Assembly (NCBI GenBank): GCA_947652115.1
Contig: OX393561.1
Span: 23,935,336-23,999,335, forward strand
Direction: 5' to 3'
From: Blastomussa wellsi
Lineage: Eukaryota > Cnidaria > Anthozoa > Scleractinia > Plerogyridae
Length of the DNA: 64,000 nt
Under the pieces are notes generated by a model that worked only from the letters and a program-made list of their open reading frames with translations, was not told the origin of the DNA and searched no databases. The number at the start of each line of letters is the position of its first letter. The first letter of the stretch is position 1. The translations under genes were made by a program, and so were the position numbers. Positions 43,395 to 53,063 of the stretch are shown here, in pieces.

Positions 43395-43961
43395 ATGGAG
43401 GGTAACAATCTACAATTTAAACCGCTCTCACTAAATGTAAGAGGTATTCGCACTTTCGAAAAAAGGAAATGTACTCTAAATTGGCTGGACAAACAAAATG
43501 CAGACATCTGTTTTCTTCAGGAAACGTATAGTAATAAATTGCAAATTTATATTGCGCAGATTCCATGACGAGATGATCAACTGCGCATTACAACCTGTGG
43601 CCCTCGGATTCCCGATCGAATTGGAATTTAGAAGTGTTGGTTTTTGTGGAGGGAGGAAAACCGGAGAACCCGGAGAAAAACCCTCGGAGCAAGGACGAGA
43701 ACCAACAACAAACTCAACCCACATATGACGCCGGGTCCGGGAATCGAACCCGGGTCACATTGGTGGGAGGCGAGCGCCCTCACCACTGCGCCATCCCTGC
43801 TCCCCTAGTACTGAGGAAATTGAACATCAATGGAGGAAAGAGTGGAGAGGAGATTTATTCTTCGCTCATGGAACTTCGCACAGCAAAGGTACCCTTATCC
43901 TAATTAAACAGGGATTGGATTTTATAGTCAGACAATCACAGATAGATGACTCGGGGAGCTT
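43395..43961 (+). pseudogene. Tx1/L1-type LINE ORF2 start: endonuclease, interrupted by a SINE
   Basis: ATG at 43395; LSLNVRGIRTFEKRKC and ADICFLQETYS form the N-terminal APE endonuclease. A SINE interrupts at 43534 and the frame resumes at 43811 (TEEIEHQWRKEWRGDLFFAH, then KGTLILIKQGLDF). It ends at 43961 where a dispersed repeat is joined; the rest of ORF2 is missing. Confidence 0.7.
43534..43805 (-). mobile_element. tRNA-Gly-derived SINE
   Basis: The minus-strand head is GCAGGGATGGCGCAGTGGTG (A-box region) and CTCGCCTCCCAC, then the B box GGGTTCGATTCCCGG. These match the layout of tRNA-Gly(CCC). The body contains TCCGAGGGTTTTTCTCCGG. The 5-bp TAGTA on both sides (43529-43533, 43806-43810) is the likely duplication. 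Inserted in a LINE endonuclease gene. Confidence 0.75.
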
Positions 43962-44112
43962 TATAATTGTGGACTCCTGACAAAATGATACTTTTTATCT
44001 GTTTTAGCTGATAACCAGAAAGTTCAAAATCTCTGAATTACCTATTCACCACTGGAAACTATACAAGATATTACTGAACAACCAAGTTTAGACAATTTTT
44101 CGAAGATTAATG
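43962..44112 (+). repeat. Dispersed repeat, copy 3 (partial)
   Basis: ATTGTGGACTCCTGACAAAA through ACTATACAAGATATTACTGA matches part of 27604-28259. Confidence 0.7.
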
Positions 44113-44450
44113 TCTTCCTGTCGTCCATCAAAATTATCAACTGAAGACGACCAAATTAGGATGATTTGTCACTCTAGTTTTTATATTCACACTAAATGAA
44201 CAACGACCCAACAAATCGTCAGATTACTGTCCTCTAGTGTGTGTGTAGAGTGACTTTCTGGGTTTGGCTTATGCAATACATCCATGAGTGCATTGCTATC
44301 CGAACATTTTATTTTCTTTCAGTAACAACCCAAAGCATATTTTGTTGATCCACTGAACAAACCATCTGTAGTATTGAGTGGAATTTTTACATGGTTAGTG
44401 TTTCTTCCTGAAGCACCTTATACTACAGACAAAGGAAGTGTTTTTCAAAA

Positions 44451-44621
44451 ATGGGCGGTAAATCTTACAGCATCGATGAAATGAAAATGACAGCAGATGA
44501 TATAAAGAAATTGCACACAATACAAGAAGCCATTCTGGTCACTTTAAAGATTAAGAAGTGGGAGGAGGTTCCTGGTTTTCTCATACAGGACGTGATTGCT
44601 AACAGATTAGACAGGTTTATG
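44451..44621 (+). CDS. Candidate short first exon, unknown
   Basis: ATG in AAAAATGGGCGG opens MGGKSYSIDEMKMTADDIKK and runs 57 codons to a GTAAGG donor at 44622. Helix-rich, no family recognised, no downstream exon found. The next 460 bases hold nothing I can support. Confidence 0.25.
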
Positions 44622-45084
44622 GTAAGGCCCTCTCTATCCTACTTATACTGCACAGATCCTACTATGGGTTCCCAGCAATAAGGCTCATGTGTTCAGTCGC
44701 AGTTATGATGATGGTGACAGACAACGACACCACCTTGTTAAATACGCAAATTTAGCTGTCTAGGTTCACATTCTCCAAAATACTCAGGACATATGCATAA
44801 CCGACTAATGAAAATGAATTAATATTGCATTTGAGCATTTCACGATTATCGAGACACATTCAGTGCATCTCTATTGGTTCACGAAATAGTTACGGCTAAA
44901 TATATACTTTATAATCAAGCCTTCAATGCCAAAAAGCAAAACAAAATTATAGCCATTGTTGTTCACGTTCCCCAAACTATGCAAAATTTGGTAAAAGTTT
45001 TTAAAAATTGTCCTGTAACCAGGTGGTGGACACATATTAAAAAATAGGTCCGCAATTCGTACTTGTGTGGGATTTCGTTGATGA

Positions 45085-45444
45085 TTAGATGAGACGAATT
45101 GCTTCATTTCCTTGACTGTAGTCAGCAGATACTGTTCTCATTGGGTTAATGATATCAAATATTGCAGGGCCTGGGTTTTCCTCTACATTATTTGCTTGTC
45201 TCATAAGCAACGGAATATACACATTGTAGTACATCATTTGTGTAAACCAAAGCATCACTTCATTCCACATCTTGTACCGTCCAAAAACTTGTTTCAAAGT
45301 CGGCAAATAAAGCACACTTAAATAAAACATCATGAGCATTATATTCCAAAATCGATCCTTAAAACGTAATGAGGCATCCTTTGTTTTCAAGAAATTGTCA
45401 TGACTGCCGATCCTTGACCGGAATTGTTCAGTGGAGATACCCAT
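45085..45444 (-). pseudogene. Fragment with a 2A-like ribosome-skipping motif
   Basis: ATG at 45444 (MGISTEQFRSRIGSHDNFLK). Hydrophobic segments (WNIMLMMFYLSVLYLPTL; MLWFTQMMYYNVYIPLL) lead to ANNVEENPGP, then AIFDIINPMRTVSADYSQGN. The motif fits the D-V/I-E-x-N-P-G-P 2A consensus except that the Asp is Asn, which should weaken skipping. 2A-like sequences are known in non-LTR retrotransposons and other genes of invertebrates. The frame stops at 45085, shortly after the motif, so the downstream protein is lost. Confidence 0.5.
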
Positions 45445-46084
45445 AAGTTTCAGTTTAAGTTTAGTGCAAGTAACAGTTTCTTTCAGTTTCTATAACACTT
45501 TGAGACACTTGTGAGACACTTGTGAGATAGTTTGAGAAAATTCTGTGCAACCTGCACACTCAAGCCGACAAATATTGGCTTGCGAAAGTACAATGACTCC
45601 TTGATTATATAAAGCTGGGACAACTTGCACCAAAACGAAAGGTCCAAGGCGATAACTGTTGGCTTGTGAATAACGCCAAACAGCTCCTTTGACAAAAGAA
45701 TCCTCTGTTATAAACACCTGAAGAAATAACGGAAGAAAAGTCTCAGATTAGGAAAAACGCAGGTCAAAAAACGAACGCGAACGTAATCTGCTTTCAATTA
45801 GGATATTTTGAAGCCAAAATATCACCTTACATAGGAAATTAAGACCTAGAGATACTCAAAGAAAATGTTAAAAAGGAAAGCGACTTCTACTTACCTTCTG
45901 TACTAAAAGTAAAACGCGAAAATATTCGAAATCGGTGAAAAAACCAACAGCTGAAAGAAGAAATGGCCGCCCAGGACTCATAAACACAATAAACTGGAAC
46001 CCAGTCTTCTCACTTCGACACATCCAAACTAGAAAACACGTGACTAGCACTTCACTCTCGTATACAGATAAATAAATAAATAAA
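45445..46084. other. No supported gene
   Basis: Includes a short tandem (TTGAGACACTTGTGAGACACT) near 45500. Two overlapping minus-strand ORFs (45483-45717) have no support. Confidence 0.35.
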
Positions 46085-46465
46085 TATCACTGGCGCTGAC
46101 TTTGTGTGGGAGAAATCCCACACAAAAATGAAAACGTTACTCTGGTTAAAAAATTTGTATAAAAAGATGTGCAAAGTCCCAACATTTCGGCTGAAACTTC
46201 AGCCTTCATCAGGGGAAAGTGCAAAATAATTTACAAAAAGCATGTTTTATGGTCTGCAAGTTCGGACTAATTAAGTTCTGTCCCTGTAAGCTAAATTTAG
46301 AAACTTGTGTGGCAGATGCATGCCGACATCCCGATTAAGCAGATTCCTGCAAATGTTAATTTCCCATGTTTCAAGAATGCGTTGGTTACGCCAATTTGCA
46401 CATGTGCGTAAGATCCTGAACGTCTCCCAGGAGACAGTGTCGCAAAAGCATAAACAATACTCCAC
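46085..46465 (-). mobile_element. 3'-end fragment of a third Penelope-like family
   Basis: The minus-strand open piece RILETWEINICRNLLNRDVG then HLPHKFLNLAYRDRT resembles the C-terminal end of Penelope endonuclease ORFs (RILEAWEIN...LNRDDG). Its 3' flank has a hammerhead core. Only a few hundred bases survive. Confidence 0.6.
46180..46212 (-). ncRNA. Hammerhead ribozyme core in Penelope fragment
   Basis: Minus strand: CTGATGA (46212-46206), a perfect 6-bp stem II GGCTGA/TCAGCC with AGTT loop, GAAA (46188-46185), then TGTT. Stem III would be AUGU, self-complementary with wobble pairs; the cleavage triplet would be GUU. Confidence 0.65.
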
Positions 46466-47512
46466 TAAAGCTGACTTTTATTTTCTACCTCTTTCTGGTA
46501 CTCTTTTAGGCAGGTAGAAAATTTGCATTTCATTTCCCTGATATAGCTCTTCTCACAATCTTTTTTGCAGAATACGGAAATGCACTAAAGAATCATGTGC
46601 AGAGCTATTATTCTGCTCACGGTTAGTATTGTTTCAATGGGCAGGGATGTTTGCCACTGTTAGTAATCTCCCATGAGACTTGCACAAGTGGAGAATTTAA
46701 AGGTAAATAAAAAAAGGCTAATTTAACATTAGGGGAAGTCAAGATTGTCTATGACAGGGCGACAAATAGCAGTCAAGCAAAATAAGTTGACTAAACATTA
46801 CAACAAATGGGAAAAACTTTTAACCTTCATTCGTACTTAACCATATATTAATTTAATATAATATATTTTTTATTTCTTGATCACCCTGTATGTTTTGTTA
46901 GTATATGTGTGGATGTATGTAAAGTTATTACTGATAATTTATCTCTAGGTAAAGTTCTCCAAGGAAAAGTTGGTTACACATGCGCTGCTGCTGCTGCTGT
47001 TCATGGGTAGACCTCTGAGTAAACTATACATTTACCTAGGTAAAGTTGCATCGTTTAAACCCCAGCTATTATACACTTACAATTTAAACATTTTACTTAC
47101 AAGAAATGCTTTCTTCGTAGTGTTCGTTTTTCTTTTACTTAAGGATGAGACACAGATCATGCCAAATCCCAGGGCTTTTTAAACACCTGCAAGCCATAAG
47201 GAACAATGAAGCCTCAAACGAGGGAATAGCCAGTCACGAGGTACCTGCATGAAATGTTTTTAAAAAAATTAACTAAAAGCCTCCGCCATAGTTTTAATGT
47301 GATTATTGGTGAAGATTCAAACTTGGAATTAACTAAGCTTGGCACATTTTTATGGCAGTGTGTACTCACTGCATTTCATGCATCAGAAAGGCTACCCAAT
47401 TTGTGGGTGTAATGAACACAAGGGAGGACCATAATGTTTTATATTATTATTTTAGATTTTTTATAAGTATAAGTAAGTGTTTACCATAAAAATTTGCATC
47501 TTTTTGATATGC
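46466..47512. other. No gene established; possible small exons
   Basis: Short open blocks with splice-like ends occur (for example after TTTTTTGCAG at 46569 and after CTCTAG at 46948), but they do not join into a convincing model. Confidence 0.3.
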
Positions 47513-47842
47513 CCGGGGGGGGGGGGGGGGGCACTTGGGTCAATTTTTGCTGGGTATGTGCCGCTGGCCTCTCAGGACCCCTACCCCATTATAGTCTATT
47601 CTGTGGCCAATTACAGACCCCATCTTAGTCACTTTTGGGCGGTTTCTCGTTTTTTCACAACACCGCTACTGAAAATATGCATGCGATAAAAGCTAATCCC
47701 GAAAATGTGCGACCCATTCTAGTAACTCTTCTAAAAATGTAACCCCATTATAGTCAATCCAGTCGTGAAAATACGACCCCATCCAGCGGCACATCCCCAT
47801 TAGCCCCTTATAAGGGAGTACCCCCCCCCCCGGGTTGATATG
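47513..47842. repeat. MITE-like element with CCCGGGGGG...CCCCCCGGG ends
   Basis: Starts CCCGGGGGGG and ends CCCCCCCCCCGGG as inverted termini. The interior has repeated CCCATTATAGTC words (CCCCATTATAGTCTATTCTG, CCCCATTATAGTCAATCC). A decayed relative lies at 20935-21062. Confidence 0.6.
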
Positions 47843-47962
47843 ATAATAACTTATCACAACAGTTAATACATTTGAGTTTGGTTGGCCTTTTATTTTGTTG
47901 GTAGTTGTTGCAGTGATATTTCTCTTTTTCCTGATATTACCAATAAAAAAATTTTCCTGTAG

Positions 47963-48323
47963 ATTTGCAAAGTCCATGACAGCTTATGTTGTTGGCCACT
48001 GGCACATTAAAAGCAAAATAGTGTTGGAACATCTTTCCTTTGCAAAAGAAGAAAAAAGAGATGGGTTTTGTCAAGTTGCAACTGATGGGGGTGTCAAAGC
48101 ACCAGCTGAAGCCTTTAGCTGGCTGCTTAATCGTTTTAGCCGAGCTGGGGGTTATGTCATTGACCTGCTTTCCACAAACACTTCTGCAGTCATTTCAAGT
48201 ACGAAAAATTCCAGAAAAGAAATTTTCTTTGGAAAAGAGGAGGGCCAAGACAATATGAGATGTCACGTGGCTGCTCAAGTCCAACTCCTGAACCTCGCAG
48301 TGCATCAAGTGACAATATTTTAA
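47963..48323 (+). pseudogene. Methyltransferase-like exon (degenerate motif I)
   Basis: Acceptor TTTTCCTGTAG at 47952-47962. The exon reads MTAYVVGHWHIKSKIVLEHL then GGVKAPAEAFSWLLNRFSRA and GGYVIDLLSTNTSAVIS. The layout PAEA-x-SWLL...G-x-VIDL-F-SGTGSA resembles the C-terminal SAM-binding motif I of N4/N6-type DNA methyltransferases, but FSGTGS is replaced by LSTNTS here. If so, the cofactor site is damaged. The upstream DPPY-type catalytic motif is not found. Tentative. Confidence 0.3.
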
Positions 48324-48847
48324 CATAATAGCATTTAGTCTACAAGCATTTTTGACCTCTTAGTACTTAGCTTTTTATATCAATTTTTCCTTTAATTACA
48401 ATTAGTTGTTATTTTACAGGACCCACATTGACAACAGTTTCTAAACTAAAGTGGTTTCCCTGTATAAAGAGAGCATCCACACACCGATGAGGGCTTCAGT
48501 TCGCTCTGGAACAGAATCGCCTACTTGGAGACAAAGTGTGCTAAAACTCGGGAATGTGACCTTTTACAAACAAACAGACGTAGATTGGACCCCGAAGGTA
48601 TGCATACAAGTTTTACCTCGTCTCCAGTCCTGTGGAGCAACATGAAAAGCATGAGCATGCTATCAAGTCAATTGCATGATAGCCTGCAAGTCAATTGAGA
48701 TGCCTTCTGTATACGGTTACAATTTTTAACTTTTTAATCACAGGCTTTATCCTCCGCTTAACATCTTGCAGTACATAAGTACTATTTTTCTGTGTTTTCT
48801 TCACCTGTCTATTATAACTGTCTAGAGAATCTTGCTTTTCCTATGCC

Positions 48848-49198
48848 ATGGAGAGTGCAGATCAGGGCAATCACATAAACAGATCTGAAATCCCAACGGG
48901 TGAAGATCCTGAGCTATCTGCTCAAAGAACCAACCGGGTCATGACTACATTATTAGGTCAAATTTGTTTCCACCCGTCAAACAACGCCGATGCGCAGGAA
49001 ACTCATGGCCTACCGGGCTCAAATGATCATGGCCGTAAACAATGCCATAGTGTGTCCTCAGCAAGCTCCGAGGAAGAGGTTTCCCACCGAAACAAAGCTT
49101 CAAGGGATAAAGATGACACAGATGCCCTCACCATCATGACTTTGAACGATTATCTAAATGATCGGAGGAACAACAGACCCTACAAGCTAGGTCAATGA
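48848..49198 (+). CDS. Hypothetical hydrophilic protein
   Basis: ATG in GCCATGGAG (good start context), 116 residues, Ser/Glu/Asp-rich and low complexity (SVSSASSEEEVSHRNKASRD). No domain. It might be an exon of the preceding region. Confidence 0.3.
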   Translation: MESADQGNHINRSEIPTGEDPELSAQRTNRVMTTLLGQICFHPSNNADAQETHGLPGSNDHGRKQCHSVSSASSEEEVSHRNKASRDKDDTDALTIMTLNDYLNDRRNNRPYKLGQ

Positions 49199-49555
49199 CA
49201 AACTGCTTACTGAGTTTAACATGGTTTTCTCTGACAAAGTAAAAGGGGTCCTAAAGTTACACAAAACCATTGGCAGACATTGCCAATAAACAATCGGATA
49301 AAAAACTTGCCCATGAGAAATTACCTCAATTCTAGGTAAATAGTCACAACCGGAAAACTGTTACAGGTGATGGTCACACGTGTGAACCCTGAAATTTGCA
49401 TCCCCAAGGAAAGCCAATCTTTGCATGGCCAACCACCAACAGGCCCTGCAAAAAGCAATCTCTGCTATGGTTATGACAACAGACAAACTTCTGTCCATCA
49501 AAAGTGACTCAAAAAGGGCTATACCACAACCCCAGGGGGGGTACTCAAAATAATA

Positions 49556-49680
49556 CATGACGGGGGGGTCCGACGGAGCCTCGTACTGCAAACCCAAAAA
49601 AATACACGACCCTGAAATTTTAGACCCAAAAAAATACATGGCACAAAATTTCATACCCAAAAAAATACACGACTTTAAGA
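49556..49680. repeat. ACCCAAAAAAATAC minisatellite, copy 1
   Basis: CATGACGGGGGGGTCCGACG then several units of ACCCAAAAAAATACACGAC at about 30-bp spacing. A second array is at 55915-56090. Confidence 0.6.
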
Positions 49681-49859
49681 CCTCAATTTGGATTTATTCA
49701 ATCAAACAGAACCTTCTAATGCACAATTTTGCACCTATAAGCTAATGAAATTGATATGTCCGTTAGTGTCTCTTCATCCTCCCTTCTGCTCCACATTTAC
49801 AGATAGGTCCTCATTGTGACACTATCAGCATACATTATCATTGCATTGTAGTCATGACG

Positions 49860-50440
49860 CAAAAATAAAAATTTACATTTTCAAACAGGAACTGTAACGA
49901 GTGTTGAAAAATATACCACAATACACTTTTGACAAAATTATAAGGTATTCGAAATGTTTCCGTTAATTTCTCTCGGTAATCTACATTTAAGAGACTAGTG
50001 TACTGTATAAATGATGACTCTCCGAAACCATCCATGGTGCGGAAACATCATAATATTGTACTCTTAAACAAAATTGAAATTTACATTTTCAAACAGGAAC
50101 TGTAACGAGCGTTAAAAATAAACTACAATACTCTTTTGACAAAAAATCTAGAGTACAAAGTTCTCGAAATGTTTTCCTTAATCTCTCTCGGTAATCTACA
50201 ATTAAGGAAGTAGTGTGTCGAATAAATGACTGCTCGGCGAAGCCTTTCTGTGCAGAAATGGCATAATTGTACGTAACAAATAATGCAATACTCTCTTGAC
50301 AAGAACCTTATATTATAAAAGTGTCGAAATGGTTTCCTTTATCTCTCTCAGTAATCTACATTTCAGGAATTAGTGTACTGTATAAATGACGGCTCGCCGA
50401 AGCCGTCCTGTGCGGGAATGGCATAATTGTACCCTTCGAC
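49860..50440. repeat. Three degenerate tandem copies (about 200 bp) of the gene G 3' end
   Basis: Each copy has ACAATACTCTTTTGACAA-like, CTCTCTCGGTAATCTACA and ACTGTATAAATGAC...GCATAATTGTAC. The rightmost copy contains the last codons of gene G; the other two are downstream. Confidence 0.7.
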
Positions 50441-52418
50441 CATCATCAGCTATATACTCCGACGCTTCTTCGGCGTTATCCAGTGGAAAGTAGGCTTCTA
50501 GGAACGCAGTATCGGCTAGAGATAACTGAAATACATCTCCTTGGCGCACCAAGCTGACTGGGGAAATTACATCTGAAATATTGACTTCTTCAGTCGAAGT
50601 GGTTTTCATGAACTTTTGATCCCTTAACAACGTGAATGGCTGAACTAACAATTTAATTGGCTTTTCGTTGTCACGCTGCAGGTTGACTGGTTTAACATAC
50701 TCTGTGCGTCTCCTTGTCGACGTCACACAGCGCATGCGTAGCACTTGTGCCAGTCGGTATGGTCTTCGGTCATCGTATCGCTGTTCACTTTCAAATGCAA
50801 TGTGATCCCATAAGCCCACGTTGTAACGTTCGTCATCATCGCCCGTACATGCCTCGCGAGAACTTAATTCTCTCTCCTCACGGGCTTGTTGTACGCGAAT
50901 GAGACGATCCGATGACACCTTTTTGTTTTTGACTAGTTCCTTAATGACTTTTGCTTTGTGGACCATGCCGCTGACTTCAGGAACAAAAATGTAGGAGTTG
51001 TGCGTGGTAACATTCGACTGGTGATTCTCAATCATTTCTGCCTGATGCAAAGTTTCGCCAATCAAACGTTGCGAGTCTCCGAATAACGCACTCTCTTGCT
51101 CTTCTTCAAATCTCCAATCGTCAAGGTCTGACATACGGTCAGCCATTCCTTCTTCAATTTCTTGGTCTGTTGTCATACCATCAACCAGCTGGGCTAGAGA
51201 TATGTTCTTGTAAGGTTTGTTAAACCACTCAGGCGAGCTACCGTCGTCGTCATCATCGCTGTTATCTTCATCAGAATCATCCCCAGGTCTATCTAAGCCA
51301 ACGAGTCTTCCCATACGCTGTGCTTTCACCATTCCTTCTTTCCAGGCATTGACGATTTCCTCTCCTGTTGGGTATCCTTTAGGGTCAAATGTCTTTCCAC
51401 GGTTACCAGGCTGGCATTGTTTGTCCCAGATGTTATCTTGCTTGCCGTTGCTTCTTCTTACTTTTAACTTGGAATTTGTACTATTAATTTCAGCTATCCT
51501 GGTAATTGACGAATGGTTCCTCACCATATCCAGGATGGTGTAAGCATGGTGATTCTGCACCCAAGAGCCATTAAGACTGAAGAAAACTTCACATCCATCC
51601 TCCCCGGTTCGGTCGAGTGGGCATTCCAGGTGTGGAAAATGCAAACTAAAGTCGGCAATCAGGATAACTACAAAATGGCATGAAAGCAACAGGTCTTGAA
51701 AAGTTTCCCTACTCAAGAAATTTTTGGAAAGTGTCAGTCCCCTTGATCTGATCACATGATTTCGCCAGATGCCCAAAAATGTTACGACGTATCAGGCATT
51801 GATGATTCTCTGGTAGTACGAGGCTCTCAGACTGACGAACATCTCAACATAGTCGTAAATCATGTCAAGGTATACCCACAGCCCAAGAGCTTGCTCATTT
51901 TGGGGAACGCCATCTAAACCTCTAGCCATCTTCCATAGACATTCTTTAACCTTCGGAAAAGCAATGCGCTGGCAAGCCGTCCAATTCTGCATGTCACGCC
52001 TGTTTATGTCTTCATCCTGCAAACCGTGCACATGAGGACTGAAATTTTGAGCGAGTTGCCTTAGGATGTTTCGGTGCACCAGGTAGGTCCCCATACGCAG
52101 CTCCCTGCTTGCATGGTCAAGATGACGATCAGCTTTTTTGTGGTTATGTATATAGTCTTGATCAGACATGTTTACTACCACACCGTTTTCGAGCTTCGCG
52201 GAAAAGAGGAACCCATAATCTAGTGACACAGGCTTGAAACGGTTGCCTCCGGAAGTATCACAACTTTGGCCAAGGTGTAGTTTTCTTCGTCTGGAGTCTC
52301 CATCTGATGAGTTACCTTTCAAAGGACCAAGGGCATCATACAGTTCCGCAAGAGCGAGATCCCTGTACGTTAGCCACTGGTGGAGTACGTGGTTGTGGTC
52401 AAATCGACTGCAAGTGGC
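50370..52418 (-). pseudogene. Gene G, last large exon (in-frame stop)
   Basis: Acceptor CAG at 52421-52419. From ATCSRFDHNHVLHQWLTYRD the frame is open except for a TGA at 51794-51792 (RIINA stop YVVTFLGIWRNHVI), after which it continues 468 codons to 50370. A long central acidic run (DDSDEDNSDDDDDGSSPEWF) and no catalytic motif that I can name. The SLRASYYQRI / GIWRNHVI block and the ECPLDRTGEDGCEVFFS block recall an unnamed multicopy cnidarian protein family. Probably transposon-derived (inference). Confidence 0.5.
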
Positions 52419-52730
52419 CTGTGGAGGAAAAGCGTTATCAAAATTAATGTAATGTTGGCAGTTTCGTGAAAACCCTCTTTCTTTCTTCGTTTCCAATAAA
52501 CTTTGTTTTCGTTTATTTTTCACGTAATAAAAAAACAGGTTTATCATAAATTCCCCAAAAGCAAACCTTTTGTCAATGAACACCGAAAATAAAAAAAAGG
52601 GTGGTACCTAATCATTTGCTTATTGAGTATGTAAGTAGGAATAGGTCATTGACAAGCCAAGGCGACAGATTTAAACAGACTGCACATGTTTTTGTTGTCA
52701 TCCAAAGTTTCCCTTAATAATCATTTATAC

Positions 52731-52853
52731 CTGGATATGGATCGCAAGCTGAGGAAAACACCTATCAAGTGGGTTTATCATAATGACTCGAGCCATGGTT
52801 GCCACCTTGGAGTTACTCATGTTGTTAACAAGTTCTTCATAGGAATCGCCAAC
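52731..52853 (-). CDS. Gene G, internal exon (41 codons)
   Basis: Acceptor TATAG at 52855-52854, donor GTATAA at 52730, phase 0 at both ends. Reads VGDSYEELVNNMSNSKVATM and ARVIMINPLDRCFPQLAIHI. Confidence 0.55.
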
Positions 52854-53063
52854 CTATAATGGCATAAAATAATATAACGAAGTGTTAAAATGCCGTCGCT
52901 ATAAATACTGAGCAATAGCATGGGCTATATTTATTACAAGTGCTTGATAGAATTATGAGAAATTGAAGGGTTTTGAAGCCGGTATTTTAAAAGATTCAAC
53001 ACATAAACGTAACTTATTGTCCGTTTACTCTTAAAAAGTGTACCATAAATTGGCTATGCATAC

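Noticed and set aside
46970..47182. CTG-repeat ORF (LLLLLF) as a membrane protein
   Set aside because: Short trinucleotide run within an unsupported ORF.
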